From Streptomyces sp. SID14436 (GTDB lineage: Bacteria; Actinomycetota; Actinomycetes; Streptomycetales; Streptomycetaceae): a stretch of DNA of 64,000 bases. The position numbers and the translations under genes were made by a program. The stretch is from contig NZ_JAAGMD010000791.1 in assembly GCF_010548465.1 (NCBI RefSeq), positions 27,144 through 91,143 of the forward strand. Reading direction: 5' to 3'. Positions 10,101-18,656 of this stretch are shown piece by piece. The notes beneath the pieces were generated by a model. It ran no database searches and had not been told where the DNA came from. It worked only from the letters and a program-made list of their open reading frames with translations. The stretch's first letter is position 1. Every line of letters starts with the position of its first letter.

Positions 10101-13100
10101 CGTTCCTCGCTCGCCCGCTGCAAGGTGTCGAAGTCGTCGCGGAAGTACTGCACGTCGATGGCGAGTTCACGCCGCATGTAGTCGAGCAGCGTGCGGCCGA
10201 TCTCCTCGCGCAGCGCCGGGTCCGCGTCGCGCAGCACCGCGTGCGCGGACTGCCATCGGTCCGGCTGGGCGGCCACCCACTCCAGGTCCTCGTAGTCGAT
10301 CCGCAGCAGACCCGTCTGCTCCAGGTTCGGCATCGTGATGCGCCAGCCGCGCTCCAGGTCGCGGTAGAGGCGATACCCGACGACGTCCCGGAACACCTTC
10401 GCCGCCCGCTTCTCCATGGACGGAGGCAGGTTGGTGCCCGACGCGTAGTCGCGAGGCGTCAGGCCCATCACCTCGGTGACGGCCTCGGCGAGGTCGTCGT
10501 GGCGCAGCCCGTCCTCACCCGCCCGCACAGCCGCCTGGTACAGCGCGCCGCGCAACTGCGTCACCTGGGCGAAGTCGTTGAAGTGCCCTGCCTGCAGGGA
10601 CGCGTCCTGCCGGTTGTCGACGAAGGTGAGGAGCTTGCGCGCCTCCTTGCCCAGGCTGTCCTCGGGCACCGCCCGCAGGGACTTCACGATGGACGCGGAG
10701 ATCAGCGAGGTCGCGGACGAACGCCCCTCCTGGTCCAGGGTGGCCAGCTTGGCGAAGTCCCGGCCGCGCGTCTGCTCGTAACTGACCTGGCAGTGCACGC
10801 AGAAGAGGAACGGCGCCGGCACGAACGCCGCCACCAGGCCCTCACCGGACTCGTTGCCGTGGGCGTCCACGACAACCCGCTTCGGCAGACGGGGGCGGTA
10901 GGACTTCTTGACGGTCATCCCGCCGTTCGCGTCCGGCTCCAGCCACGACTCCGGCAGCCGGCGGTCGTCCACGGCCTTCTGCGGATCGGCCGGCCACTCG
11001 TAGTCCTGCCCCGGCATGCCCAGATACAGGTAGCCCTCGCCCTCGCGGCCCCCGGAGGCGGAGGTGTCCCGGCGCGGCTCGTACCGGAAGGCGCCGCCGT
11101 CCTCGCTGCGCCAGACCGTCAGGTACTCCTGACCGCACTCACGGCAGAAAGCCAGCGGGAACAGCGGCTTGCCGCCGCTGTCCGGCTGCTCCAGCTGATA
11201 GGTGCGGGTCAGCGGCCGGGTGAGCGGATCCTCCAGCGTCGTGTAGACGGTGTCGCCCTTGGACAGGAACTGGTGCAGCCGGAACGCGAACAGCGGCCGT
11301 TCCGTCACCGGGTGCTTGGCCTGCGCGCCCGCCTCCAGCGTCGTCCGGATCGCCTCGCGCACCGTCTCCTCGGCGACACCGGACACCGAGGACAGCTCCG
11401 CCGCCGCCTCCTCGACGGTGGCCGGGGGGCGGCGGCGCAGCCGGCCGGTGCCCTCCTCCCGCTCCAGACCGAACCGCGACTCCACCCAGCGCGCCAGAGG
11501 GTCCTTCGTCAGCGCCTCGTACGACCGGGGCGCCGAAGGCACCCGCAGCCGCTCGGCGGGCACGGACTCCGGCGCCTCGTCGGTCGCCCGCACCAGGGTC
11601 TCGCCGATGACCCGCTCCGGCAGCACCGTCGTGCCGAACAGCCGCCTGGCGACCTTGGCGACCTCGCGCCGCTGGTCGTCCCAGGTGCCCTCGGTCGACA
11701 TGGTCGCCGAGGTGCCGATGCACTGGAGGGACTCCGACGCCCGGCAGGCCTCACGGACCCGGCGGATCAGGAACGCCACGTCGGCGCCCTGCCGGCCCCG
11801 GTAGGTGTGCAGCTCGTCGAAGACGAGGAACTGAAGTCCCTCCGCCATGCGGATCAGGCTGTCCCGGTCGTCCGGCCGGGTCAGCATCAGCTCCAGCATC
11901 ACGTAGTTGGTCAGCAGGATGTCCGGCGGGTTCTTGCGCAGCTCACGGCGCTCCTCGCTGGACTCCTGGCCGGTGTAACGGGCGAAGGTGACCGGCTCGC
12001 GGCCCTTCCCGAAACCGTGGCGCAGGTACTTCTCCAGCTCCCCGAGCTGCGAGTTGGCCAGCGCGTTCATCGGATAGACGACGATCGCCCGCACCCGGCG
12101 CTCGGCGCTGGGTCCCGCAGCCTCACGCTCCTTCAGGACGCGGTCGACGATCGGCACGATGTACGACAGCGACTTGCCGGAGCCGGTGCCGGTGGTCAGC
12201 ACGTAGGAGTCGCCCGCCTGCGCGGCCTCGATCGCCTGGCGCTGGTGGAGGTGGAAGGTCAGCGGCCGTCCGTCCGGACGCGACGAGGTCTCCCTCTTGC
12301 CCGCCTGGAAGATCTCCGCGCACCTCGGGTGCAGGACGCCGTCCCGCACCAGGTCGGTGACCTGGCCGCCGTCGGCGAAGAACGGGTTCAGCGACAGCCA
12401 CGGGTCGGGCCACTGCGACTTCGCCCGCAGATCGTCGGCGACGAAGCCCTCGATGCGCGCGTCCCGGATCACCGTGCCGCTCTTGGTGAAGCTCTCGTAC
12501 TCGGTGATCAGGTCGGCGTGGATGCCGAAGACGTCCATCGCCTCCGGCAGACGCGGCTGCCTGCGCGGCGCGGGCGCGGGTACGGCGGGGACCCGCTCGG
12601 GAAGCAGGGCGCGCAGCCGCGCCACCGGGTCGGACTCCTGCCAGTGCGGAGCGAGCAGGGCAGCCGTCGGGTCCTGGGAGAGCGCGAGCGGGACCAGCAC
12701 CTCGCGGACCGACGCGCCGTTCTCCGGCCGGTGTTCGGCGTCCTTCTCCAGCAGACGCTCCACCAGCCGGACCAGACCGGCGGGCAGATCCGGACGCACC
12801 AGCGTCAGCTGGGGCGGCAGCTCCCGCAGATGCTGCTCGGAGATCTCGTAGTGGGTCCGGCCGGAGAACGGCGGACGGCCGATGAGCAGTTCGTACAGGA
12901 TGCAGCCGAGTGCGTAGAGGTCGGCGGAGGCGGAGACCTGCTCGGCGCGGAACTGCTCGGGCGCCATGTAGCGGGCCGTGCCGAGGCTGACGCCCGTGCT
13001 GGTCAGGCGCGTCTGGTCGGGGTCGTCGACGATCGAGCCCATCCCGAAGTCGAGGACCTTGACGGTGCCGTCACCGGTCAGCATCACGTTGGCCGGCTTC

Positions 13101-13558
13101 AGGTCGCGGTGGACGACCCCGGCGGTGTGCGCGGCGGTGAGCCCGGACGCGATCTGCGCGCCGATGGCGGCGACCCAGGAGACCGGCAGCTGGGGTTCCT
13201 CGTCGATGAGGTCGGCGAGCGGACTGCCGTCGAGCAGCTCCATCGCCAGGTACGGCAGTCCGCCGCCGTCCGCGGTGTCGTCCACGCCGCCGTCGATCAG
13301 GAGCGTGAGGTTCGGGTGCCCCTGCGAGAGCATGCGCATGATGCGCACCTCGCGGCGGAAGCGCGCGGTCTCCTTGCCGGACCCCGAGGCGTCGATCGCG
13401 CCCCCGGTCCGGCTGCGCAGCAGGGTCTTGACGGCGACCTGCCGGTGCGGGGAGTCCGGGGCGGCCTTCAGGTCCTCGGCCCGGTGCACCTCGCCCATGT
13501 TCCCGCGCCCGACGACGCCTGTGATGCGGAAACGTCCGCCGACTGTCCCCAACCCCAC
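7163..13558 (-). CDS. Ser/Thr kinase - DEAD-like helicase - DUF1998 - nuclease-like fusion protein
   Basis: A 2131-residue multidomain protein. Residues 8-290 form a complete Hanks-type kinase: glycine loop GRGNMGEV, Lys44, HRD at 150-152, DFG at 170-172 and APE at 199-201. From about 435 a superfamily 2 helicase follows, with Walker A TGTGSGKS (456-463) and a DELH box (about 580-583). Its second lobe lies near 1330-1400 with ELGVDIASLN and QRSGRAGR. A CxxC...CxxC zinc site is near residue 1675. A DUF1998-type cysteine cluster (CARGCYTCLL) is near 1940. The last 110 residues resemble a Vsr/DUF559 PD-(D/E)XK fold (RPDLVF ... LAVFVD ... RD ... GWDVLRFP), but the usual acidic residue before FVD is Phe, so catalysis is doubtful. 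The helicase plus DUF1998 combination is that of DrmA+DrmB or MrfA. The GTG start has a GGAGGGG ribosome site. First gene of the three-gene operon. Confidence 0.88.
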   Translation of the reverse strand: MGLGTVGGRFRITGVVGRGNMGEVHRAEDLKAAPDSPHRQVAVKTLLRSRTGGAIDASGSGKETARFRREVRIMRMLSQGHPNLTLLIDGGVDDTADGGGLPYLAMELLDGSPLADLIDEEPQLPVSWVAAIGAQIASGLTAAHTAGVVHRDLKPANVMLTGDGTVKVLDFGMGSIVDDPDQTRLTSTGVSLGTARYMAPEQFRAEQVSASADLYALGCILYELLIGRPPFSGRTHYEISEQHLRELPPQLTLVRPDLPAGLVRLVERLLEKDAEHRPENGASVREVLVPLALSQDPTAALLAPHWQESDPVARLRALLPERVPAVPAPAPRRQPRLPEAMDVFGIHADLITEYESFTKSGTVIRDARIEGFVADDLRAKSQWPDPWLSLNPFFADGGQVTDLVRDGVLHPRCAEIFQAGKRETSSRPDGRPLTFHLHQRQAIEAAQAGDSYVLTTGTGSGKSLSYIVPIVDRVLKEREAAGPSAERRVRAIVVYPMNALANSQLGELEKYLRHGFGKGREPVTFARYTGQESSEERRELRKNPPDILLTNYVMLELMLTRPDDRDSLIRMAEGLQFLVFDELHTYRGRQGADVAFLIRRVREACRASESLQCIGTSATMSTEGTWDDQRREVAKVARRLFGTTVLPERVIGETLVRATDEAPESVPAERLRVPSAPRSYEALTKDPLARWVESRFGLEREEGTGRLRRRPPATVEEAAAELSSVSGVAEETVREAIRTTLEAGAQAKHPVTERPLFAFRLHQFLSKGDTVYTTLEDPLTRPLTRTYQLEQPDSGGKPLFPLAFCRECGQEYLTVWRSEDGGAFRYEPRRDTSASGGREGEGYLYLGMPGQDYEWPADPQKAVDDRRLPESWLEPDANGGMTVKKSYRPRLPKRVVVDAHGNESGEGLVAAFVPAPFLFCVHCQVSYEQTRGRDFAKLATLDQEGRSSATSLISASIVKSLRAVPEDSLGKEARKLLTFVDNRQDASLQAGHFNDFAQVTQLRGALYQAAVRAGEDGLRHDDLAEAVTEVMGLTPRDYASGTNLPPSMEKRAAKVFRDVVGYRLYRDLERGWRITMPNLEQTGLLRIDYEDLEWVAAQPDRWQSAHAVLRDADPALREEIGRTLLDYMRRELAIDVQYFRDDFDTLQRASEERLTGPWVLSDSDQPTVGTAYPYGSRPGMERSALFLSARGKFGKYLRRNLPALREASASLEDVQCVIEDLLKVLRDAELVREVEAVPERSGPAFRRRASEKRLGYRVAAAALIWRAGDGERGAVDPLARTYSSGEGPRVNPFFRDLYRTAASELAGLFAREHTAQVTPEDRLERERQFRDAELPLLYCSPTMELGVDIASLNAVMMRNVPPTPANYAQRSGRAGRSGQPALVTTYCATGNSHDQYYFRFSRDMVSGQVAPPRLDLANEDLVRSHLQGIWLAETGMELGAAIPHVIDVAYDPDGDDRPDPQMPLPLVDRIRDLSLDEGARRRAVVAARTVLAPLIADFEATTWWYDEWIEDRIERAPAKFDAAFDRWRDLFRAAVIDQYEQNKRVVDHTLSPGEQSRARTRRREAETQTNLLLNRSTDSKSVMSDFNPYRYLASEGFLPGYSFPRLPLAAYIPRSGNRRNADGDYLQRPRFLAIREFGPGALIYHEGARYQVTRVQLPPDASGDLATAEARRCDGCGYHHDVRAGSDLCAMCGEPLRGKRTGLLQLHTVYTTPRERISSDEEERRRAGFRLETSYAFQDHGARKGRLSSHVSDGDGSPVLDLDYGDSATVRITNLGRVRDKEGEPDGYWLDLGDGRWLNDRAAADAIEGTGMPVVDEDGNEKRRKKRVLPYVQDRRNILVVTLDEPQPEPVALSFLYALERGIEAAFELEDSELTAELLPPDDGPRRRMLFTEAAEGGAGVLRRIQHEKDALAQAARTALEICHFDPDTGEDLGGPSEHEKCARGCYTCLLTYANQGHHRQLSRHTARPLLLRLAGARTEREDRGESRSEVFRRLVPAAAAGTGGSTAADADAPATAGASPVSVPTPLETDLAALVAQGDLVGWLKAKGYRLPDAADVFVDGAAARPDLVFYLDDVHLAVFVDTPDRPADSSRDVEAGYRLEEAGWDVLRFPADADWDAVVEHHAAYFHLR

Positions 13559-13967
13559 TTACCCCTCCCCATTCACCCGTTTTGTACGCGGTGGATGCGT
13601 CCCGCAAGGGAGCGTATACCGTCCCGGTTGAAGAGGATTATGCAATCTGTTTACGTTGTCAACGCGCCGACTGTGTTGTTAGTGCGATCGACGTATGTGT
13701 CTGCAGGCTGACATCCGGGCGCCTCGCAACGTGGTAGAGCTCGCGGCCGGCCAGTCGACCAGCCGACCGGCTGGGCGGGTGCTTCCTGAGCGGCGGCGCG
13801 TCGGAGCTCGATGAGGACGACGACGGCGAGCAGGAGTGGCAGGCCGAACACCGAGCGGGGGCCGCCACACTCCCCGGCCGGCGCTCGGTTCAGGGCCCAA
13901 GGGGACAGGGCGGCGTCTTCAGTGCGGGAGTGGACCACGTCGCTCAGGGCGGCATCGGCCGAACCGT
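13559..13967. other. Intergenic region before the defence operon
   Basis: No convincing gene is seen here. The stretch 13635-13700 is unusually AT-rich and probably carries the minus-strand operon promoter. A TTGACA box (13657-13662) sits inside a perfect palindrome CGTTGTCAACG (13654-13664), and a CATAAT box lies at 13637-13642. Their spacing is only 14 nt, so the exact promoter is uncertain. The palindrome could be an operator. Confidence 0.4.
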
Positions 13968-14261
13968 TCACGGGTGGGCTGCACCGGCGGCGGGACGGCG
14001 GGTGGCGGGAAGGTCTGGCACTTCGGCAGTGCGGGCCGAAGCGGGATCCAGCGACACGTCGATCACATCGACGAGTCTGCGCAGCTTGTGCTGTGCGCGC
14101 GGCGCGTCGGACCGCGGCACGCGTACGACGGCCGTGGCCGAGTCCGGTGATGAGGTGGTGTACGCAAGGTCGAGCACGTGGTGGTTGTTGAGGGTGGCGG
14201 CAAGGCGTGCGAGCGTTCCGTGGCCGGGCCGGAGCGTGACGGTGAGCCGGGTGTGTTCCAT
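13968..14261 (-). CDS. Small ACT-domain protein, IlvM-like
   Basis: A 97-residue protein with a single ACT-type fold. The pattern of a TL.RL strand-helix early, alternating hydrophobics mid-protein and KLRRLVDVIDV near residue 65 is very like enterobacterial IlvM, the regulatory subunit of acetolactate synthase II. The tail (about 75-97) is Ala/Pro-rich and probably disordered. No large acetolactate synthase subunit lies nearby, so its partner is unknown. It is preceded by a terminator-like hairpin and a possible leader peptide, consistent with attenuation control. An AGGAC ribosome site precedes the ATG. Confidence 0.6.
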   Translation of the reverse strand: MEHTRLTVTLRPGHGTLARLAATLNNHHVLDLAYTTSSPDSATAVVRVPRSDAPRAQHKLRRLVDVIDVSLDPASARTAEVPDLPATRRPAAGAAHP

Positions 14262-14301
14262 GGGTGGTGGTCCTTGTCTATGGGGGCCGTGGTGGGGCCG
14301 G

Positions 14302-14337
14302 AAAACGAAAAAGACCCCTCGCGAGGTGCGAGAGGTC
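14302..14337 (-). terminator. Attenuator-like terminator upstream of the ACT gene
   Basis: On the minus strand a 10-bp stem (14328-14337 pairing with 14313-14322, one G-U pair) with a 5-nt loop is followed by a U-rich tract (14302-14312). It lies between a 32-codon ORF and the ACT gene start at 14261, the position expected of an amino-acid-responsive attenuator. It could instead simply terminate the small upstream gene. Confidence 0.7.
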
Positions 14338-14364
14338 TGCGTGCGGGCGGTGAGCCGGGGAGGG

Positions 14365-14463
14365 TTACTCCTGCGGGCTCGGTGCCGGCACGCTGCCGCT
14401 GGTAATCAGCTGCTGCTGCATGCGGGCATGCTGGCAGAACCCGGCTGCCGCTCGGAAGGCCAT
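14365..14463 (-). CDS. Possible 32-residue leader peptide or small protein
   Basis: A short minus-strand reading frame starts with ATG at 14463 and ends with TAA at 14365, just upstream of the attenuator-like hairpin. Its product begins MAFRAAAGFC and ends SPQE. No run of branched-chain codons is visible, and no strong ribosome site precedes the ATG. The evidence is its position directly before the hairpin and the ACT-domain gene. It could be a regulatory leader or chance. Confidence 0.3.
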   Translation of the reverse strand: MAFRAAAGFCQHARMQQQLITSGSVPAPSPQE

Positions 14464-14548
14464 CTCATAGTGCGGACGAGGGGGAGGGGGCCGGGGCGTG
14501 CCCCCTGGTGTGCTGGGGCACGTCCCCGGGCCTGGGGGCGTCGGAGGG

Positions 14549-15232
14549 TCAGCGGGCTGCTGCGGGCAGATGGAGGCGGCCGTCGTGGACTTCGGCGATC
14601 TGGTCGACGGCGGTGAGGCGGGTGCGGTCGTGGGTGACCAGGACGGTGGCGGTGGCCTGCTGGTGGGTGAGGCGGGTGATCAGGTCGATGATCGCGGCGC
14701 CGCGTTCGTGGTCGAGGGCGCTGGTGGGTTCGTCGACCAGGAGGACGGTGGGGTCGTTCATCAGGGCGCGGGCGATGTTGACGCGCTGGCGCTGGCCGCC
14801 GGAAAGCTGGTGCGGGCGGCGGCCCGCGAGGTCGGCCAGGCCGACCGCGTCGAGCAGGTCGAGGGCGCGGGTGCGGGCCTTGGCCGGTGAGCGGCCGTCG
14901 AGCTGGGCCATGACCTGGAGCTGTTCGGCGGCGGTGAGGGACGGCAGCAGGTTGGGCTGCTGGAAGACGATGCCGATCTTGTGGCGGCGCAGATCGGTGA
15001 GCTCGCCGCGGCTCATACCGGTGGTGAGAATGCCGTCGATGGTGACGGCGCCGGTGTCGGGGGTGATGAGGGTGGCGGCGACGGCAAGGAGGCTGGACTT
15101 GCCGGAGCCGGAGGGGCCGATCACGGCCGCGAGGCTGCCCTTGGGGACGTCGAGTGTGACGTTGTCGAGGGCGGTCAGTCGGCTGTCGCCGTCGGGATAG
15201 GTGAGAGTGATGTCGGTCAGGTCAAGGCTCAT
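14549..15232 (-). CDS. ABC exporter ATP-binding protein (MacB/LolD type)
   Basis: A 227-residue ATPase with Walker A GPSGSGKSS (about residue 38), Q-loop FQQPNLLPS, signature LSGGQRQRV, Walker B VLLVDEPTSALD and the H-loop TVLVTHD. The ATG at 15232 overlaps the stop codon of the upstream permease gene (ATGA). Together they form a two-gene FtsX-type exporter. Such pairs export antibiotics, peptides or lipids, and are often controlled by an adjacent two-component system, as is found here in divergent orientation. Confidence 0.9.
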   Translation of the reverse strand: MSLDLTDITLTYPDGDSRLTALDNVTLDVPKGSLAAVIGPSGSGKSSLLAVAATLITPDTGAVTIDGILTTGMSRGELTDLRRHKIGIVFQQPNLLPSLTAAEQLQVMAQLDGRSPAKARTRALDLLDAVGLADLAGRRPHQLSGGQRQRVNIARALMNDPTVLLVDEPTSALDHERGAAIIDLITRLTHQQATATVLVTHDRTRLTAVDQIAEVHDGRLHLPAAAR

Positions 15233-16317
15233 CGGGCGCTCCCCAGGGCGGTCAGCGGGTCGACGGAGGTGATGCGGCGGATGGCCAGGCCCGCGCCGAG
15301 GAGGCCGAGGAGGATCACCACGGCGGCCGGGAGCAGGACGGTTGTGGGGGTGAGGAGGAAAGGCACGGCGCTGCCGGAGACGAGCGCCCCGAGACCTGCG
15401 GCGAGGCCGGTGCCGAGCAGGGTGCCGCCGACGAGCAGGACGACGGCCTGGCCCAGTGCGTCCTTGAGGAGGTTGGCCGTGGAGGCGCCCAGCGCCTTGA
15501 GGACGGCTACGTCGCCGCTGCGCTGGATGGTCCACACGGTGAAGAAGGCGCCGATGACCAGGGCGGAGATGGCGAACAGGAAGCCGCGCATCAGCTGCAA
15601 GGAGCCGTTCTCGGAGGTGTAGGAGCCGATCGCGGAGAGCGAGTCGTCCTTGGAGAGCGTCTTGGTGCCGGCGGCCTGGTCGGTGGCCGCCAGATCGGCG
15701 TTGGAGGTGGTGGTCAGGGCGATCACGGTCGCAGCCGGGCCGTCACCGCCGGTGGTGGGGGGCGCGGTCTCCTGCCAGACATCGAGGCTGGTCCAGATCA
15801 CTGGGGTGTGGCTGAACGAGGCATCGCCCTTGACGGCGGCTACGGTCAGCCGGTCACCGGCCAGGGTGAAGGCGTCCCCCGCCTTGAGTCCGAGGTCGTC
15901 GGCAGCCGTGGTGGACAGCACCACCGACTTACCGTTGATCTTGTCGCTGTCCGGGGCGAGGCGGGAGCCGGGCTGGATGCCGAAGGCGGATACCCCGGTG
16001 CTCCTGTCGCCGGCGGTGGCCTTGGTGGTGCTGATGCCCAGCGGTTCGGCACTTTCCACGCCGGGCGTCTTGGACCACTGCTGCCACTGCTTGGCGATGA
16101 CGGTGGAGTTGGAGTAGGACACGTCCTGGCCGCCGCTGGGCGCCTGGAAGGCGATCCTGTCGGCCGGCAGGCCGGTGATGGCGGAGACGTTCTGCCGGCC
16201 CAGCCCGGCAGTCAGTCCGGACAGCAGGCCGACCAGCAGGGTGATGAGCACGATGACGGTCCCCATCAGGGCGAACCGCCCCTTGGCGAACTTCAGGTCT
16301 CTCCAGGCGACGAACAC
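15229..16317 (-). CDS. FtsX-like ABC transporter permease
   Basis: A 362-residue membrane protein. One transmembrane helix lies near residues 15-40, a large extracytoplasmic domain (about 45-235) follows, and three helices lie near 245-275, 290-320 and 325-350. This is the standard FtsX/MacB layout. The GTG start at 16317 has an AAGG-type site upstream. The substrate cannot be read from the sequence. Confidence 0.88.
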   Translation of the reverse strand: MFVAWRDLKFAKGRFALMGTVIVLITLLVGLLSGLTAGLGRQNVSAITGLPADRIAFQAPSGGQDVSYSNSTVIAKQWQQWSKTPGVESAEPLGISTTKATAGDRSTGVSAFGIQPGSRLAPDSDKINGKSVVLSTTAADDLGLKAGDAFTLAGDRLTVAAVKGDASFSHTPVIWTSLDVWQETAPPTTGGDGPAATVIALTTTSNADLAATDQAAGTKTLSKDDSLSAIGSYTSENGSLQLMRGFLFAISALVIGAFFTVWTIQRSGDVAVLKALGASTANLLKDALGQAVVLLVGGTLLGTGLAAGLGALVSGSAVPFLLTPTTVLLPAAVVILLGLLGAGLAIRRITSVDPLTALGSAR

Positions 16318-16490
16318 GGCTTTGGCCTGCCTTTTTCTGGCTGCGGATGAGGTATGCCTCCACCATTGCCGTCAGCCCCCCGCGCACACATCTGGCTCAG
16401 GACAGCACTTGGCGGATCGAAGGACGGCGCGCGAGTTGTAACTTTCGATGGAGGCCGCGTTGGGGTGTGCGTCCTTAGGCTGGAGGGACT

Positions 16491-17714
16491 GTGAACACCA
16501 CCGCTCCCTCCCTGACCCCGACCACCCGTGCACTGGCCTGGTGCCTGCACCTGCTGATCGTCGCGCTCCTGGTCCTGGCGGCGGGCCGGGCCGTGGCCGA
16601 TAGCGAGCCGCACGCAGCGATGACCGTCGTCGTGGCCGCGGCGTGCGCCGTGGCGTACTCGGCCGGGCCGGCCCTGCCGCGCATCCGCCGCTCCCCGCGG
16701 GCCGCCGCAGTGTGGCTGGCCGCCGTGGGTGCCTGCTGGCTGGCGCTGCTGGCGCTGTCCGCCGACGCCGTCTGGGTCGCCTTCCCGCTGTTCTTCCTCC
16801 AGCTCCACCTGCTGCCGCGCCGCGCCGGTCTGGCCGCCGTGGCCACGACCACCCTCGCGGCGATCACCGGCTTCGCAGCCCATCAGGGCTCTTTCAGCCT
16901 CGCCATGGCGATCGGCCCAGCTCTGGGAGCCGCGGTCGCCGTCGCGGTGGTGTGGGGATACCAGGCACTGTTCCGTGAGAGCGAACAGCGCCGTCGCCTG
17001 ATCGTGGAACTCACCGCCACCCGCGTCGACCTGGCCCGTGCCCAGCACACCGCCGGTGTACTGGCCGAACGCGAACGCCTGGCCCGCGAGATCCACGACA
17101 CCCTCGCCCAGGGGCTGTCCAGCATCCAACTGCTCCTGCGCGCCGCCGAACGCGCCCTGCCCGGCACTGAGGAAAGCCCCGCTGCCCGCTACGTGGACCA
17201 GGCACGCCAGGCCGCCGTGGACAACCTCGCCGAAGCCCGCCGCTTCGTCGCCGCCCTCACCCCGCCCGCCCTGGAGGACTCCACCCTGGCGGGCGCCCTG
17301 GAGCGCTTGTGCGCCACCACTTCCGCCCGGCACCCCGTCACCGCACGCTTCCACCTCACGGGTGGCCCCCTGCCGCTGCCCACCGCACACGAGGTCGCCC
17401 TGCTGCGCGTCGCCCAATCCGCCCTCGCCAACACCGTCCGCCACGCCGGCGCCACCCGTGTCGAGGTCACCCTCAGCCACCTCGGCGATCATGTCGCCCT
17501 CGACGTCGTCGACGACGGCACCGGATTCGACCCCGGCCGGGTACCGGCCGCCGACCCCGGCAGCGGCGGCTTCGGCCTGGCCGCCATGAGCGCCCGCATG
17601 CACGCTCTCGGTGGCAGCCTCACCGTCGAATCCGCCCCCGGACGCGGCACCGCCCTGGCCGCTCAGCTCCCCCTACCCGCCCCCGCCGACACAGAGATCG
17701 AGGACCACCGGTGA
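16491..17714 (+). CDS. NarL-type sensor histidine kinase
   Basis: A 407-residue sensor. The N-terminal ~155 residues form about five or six hydrophobic segments. The HisKA_3 dimerisation and phosphoacceptor domain carries REIHDTLAQGLSS (near residue 203). The C-terminal ATPase domain has a VDDGTGFD N-box region and GGFGLAAMSARM. The GTG start has a GGAGGG site 3 nt upstream. It lies divergently 173 bp from the ABC exporter, and its stop overlaps the response-regulator start by 4 bases, so the pair is co-translated. Likely role: sensing an envelope or antibiotic stress and inducing the exporter. Confidence 0.9.
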   Translation: MNTTAPSLTPTTRALAWCLHLLIVALLVLAAGRAVADSEPHAAMTVVVAAACAVAYSAGPALPRIRRSPRAAAVWLAAVGACWLALLALSADAVWVAFPLFFLQLHLLPRRAGLAAVATTTLAAITGFAAHQGSFSLAMAIGPALGAAVAVAVVWGYQALFRESEQRRRLIVELTATRVDLARAQHTAGVLAERERLAREIHDTLAQGLSSIQLLLRAAERALPGTEESPAARYVDQARQAAVDNLAEARRFVAALTPPALEDSTLAGALERLCATTSARHPVTARFHLTGGPLPLPTAHEVALLRVAQSALANTVRHAGATRVEVTLSHLGDHVALDVVDDGTGFDPGRVPAADPGSGGFGLAAMSARMHALGGSLTVESAPGRGTALAAQLPLPAPADTEIEDHR

Positions 17715-18346
17715 CCGACCACGCCATCCGCCTGCTCCTGGCCGACGACCACCCGGTGGTACGCGCCGGGCTGCGCGCTGTTCTGGAGACGGAACCCGGT
17801 CTCACCGTCGTCGCCGAGGCCGCCACCGCCGAGGACGCGGTCGCCCGCGCCGCCCAGGGCGACATCGACGTCGTTCTGATGGATCTCCAGTTCGGCAAGG
17901 GAATGGGCGGCGCCGAGGCCACCGCACAGATCACCGCCCGTCCGGGAGCCCCCCGCGTGCTGATCGTCACGACCTACGACTCCGACGCCGACACCCTGCC
18001 CGCCATCGAGGCCGGCGCCACCGGCTACCTCCTCAAAGACGTCCCACCCGAAGACCTGGCCTTTGCGGTCCGCACCGCCTTCACCGGCCGGACCACCCTC
18101 GCCCCCGCCGTCGCCGACCGGCTCATGAACCGGCTCCGCGCCCCCGCCACCAACCTGACCCGACGTGAGACCGAAGTCCTCTCATTGGTCGCCGAGGGCT
18201 TGTCCAACCAGACGATCGGCCAGCGGCTCCATCTCACCGAAGGCACCGTCAAATCCCACCTGGCCCGCATCTACGCCAAACTCGGAACCGACTCACGCAC
18301 CGCCGCTGTGGCCACCGCGACCGACCTGGGGCTCATCCGCCGCTGA
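17711..18346 (+). CDS. NarL/FixJ-family response regulator
   Basis: A 211-residue regulator. The receiver domain has the acidic pair ADDHP (residues 11-15), the phosphoacceptor Asp in DVVLMDLQF (about residue 57) and the LLKDV lysine. The C-terminal LuxR helix-turn-helix reads LTRRETEVLSLVAEGLSNQTI ending at GTVKSHL. The GTG start overlaps the kinase stop (GTGA). It probably regulates the divergent FtsX exporter. Confidence 0.92.
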   Translation: MTDHAIRLLLADDHPVVRAGLRAVLETEPGLTVVAEAATAEDAVARAAQGDIDVVLMDLQFGKGMGGAEATAQITARPGAPRVLIVTTYDSDADTLPAIEAGATGYLLKDVPPEDLAFAVRTAFTGRTTLAPAVADRLMNRLRAPATNLTRRETEVLSLVAEGLSNQTIGQRLHLTEGTVKSHLARIYAKLGTDSRTAAVATATDLGLIRR

Positions 18347-18656
18347 ACAGTATGTGGTGGGCGGAGTTCCCATTCTCCAGGACCTCAGCAGCGTCCGGAG
18401 TTGTGGTACCGGCTGGGCTTGGTGCCCGCTGCTTTGGACCCATGTGAACCCCCACGGCCAGTTCGAGCCGGACACGAACCCCACCCCGACCTGGCCTTTG
18501 CCGCGGTCCAGAATGCCCGGCCCCTGCATGTGGTCTGCCTACCCGTACAGGCAAGGGCGGTCACCGCTGCCGAGGTGCGGCCAGGAGGCACCGGTCTGCG
18601 TCATCCCGCGCGGCTCGGCCGCGCGAGCTGTTCCGGCACCCGCGGGGCCAGAAATG
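18347..18656. other. Intergenic region between convergent genes
   Basis: No gene is supported. It ends with a candidate bidirectional terminator: an 8-bp perfect GC stem (18607-18614 with 18618-18625) and a 3-nt loop, between the response-regulator gene and the convergent monooxygenase-like gene. Confidence 0.5.

Noticed and set aside
4301..13711. Very long plus-strand open frames (over 1000 and nearly 2000 codons) opposite the helicase genes
   Set aside because: They are the GC-bias mirror frames of real minus-strand genes: Arg/Gly/Val/Ala-rich, with no domain motifs or ribosome sites.
13651..13971. About 100-codon minus-strand frames upstream of the defence operon
   Set aside because: Several overlapping frames, none with a ribosome site, motif or convincing start. 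They cover the probable promoter region.
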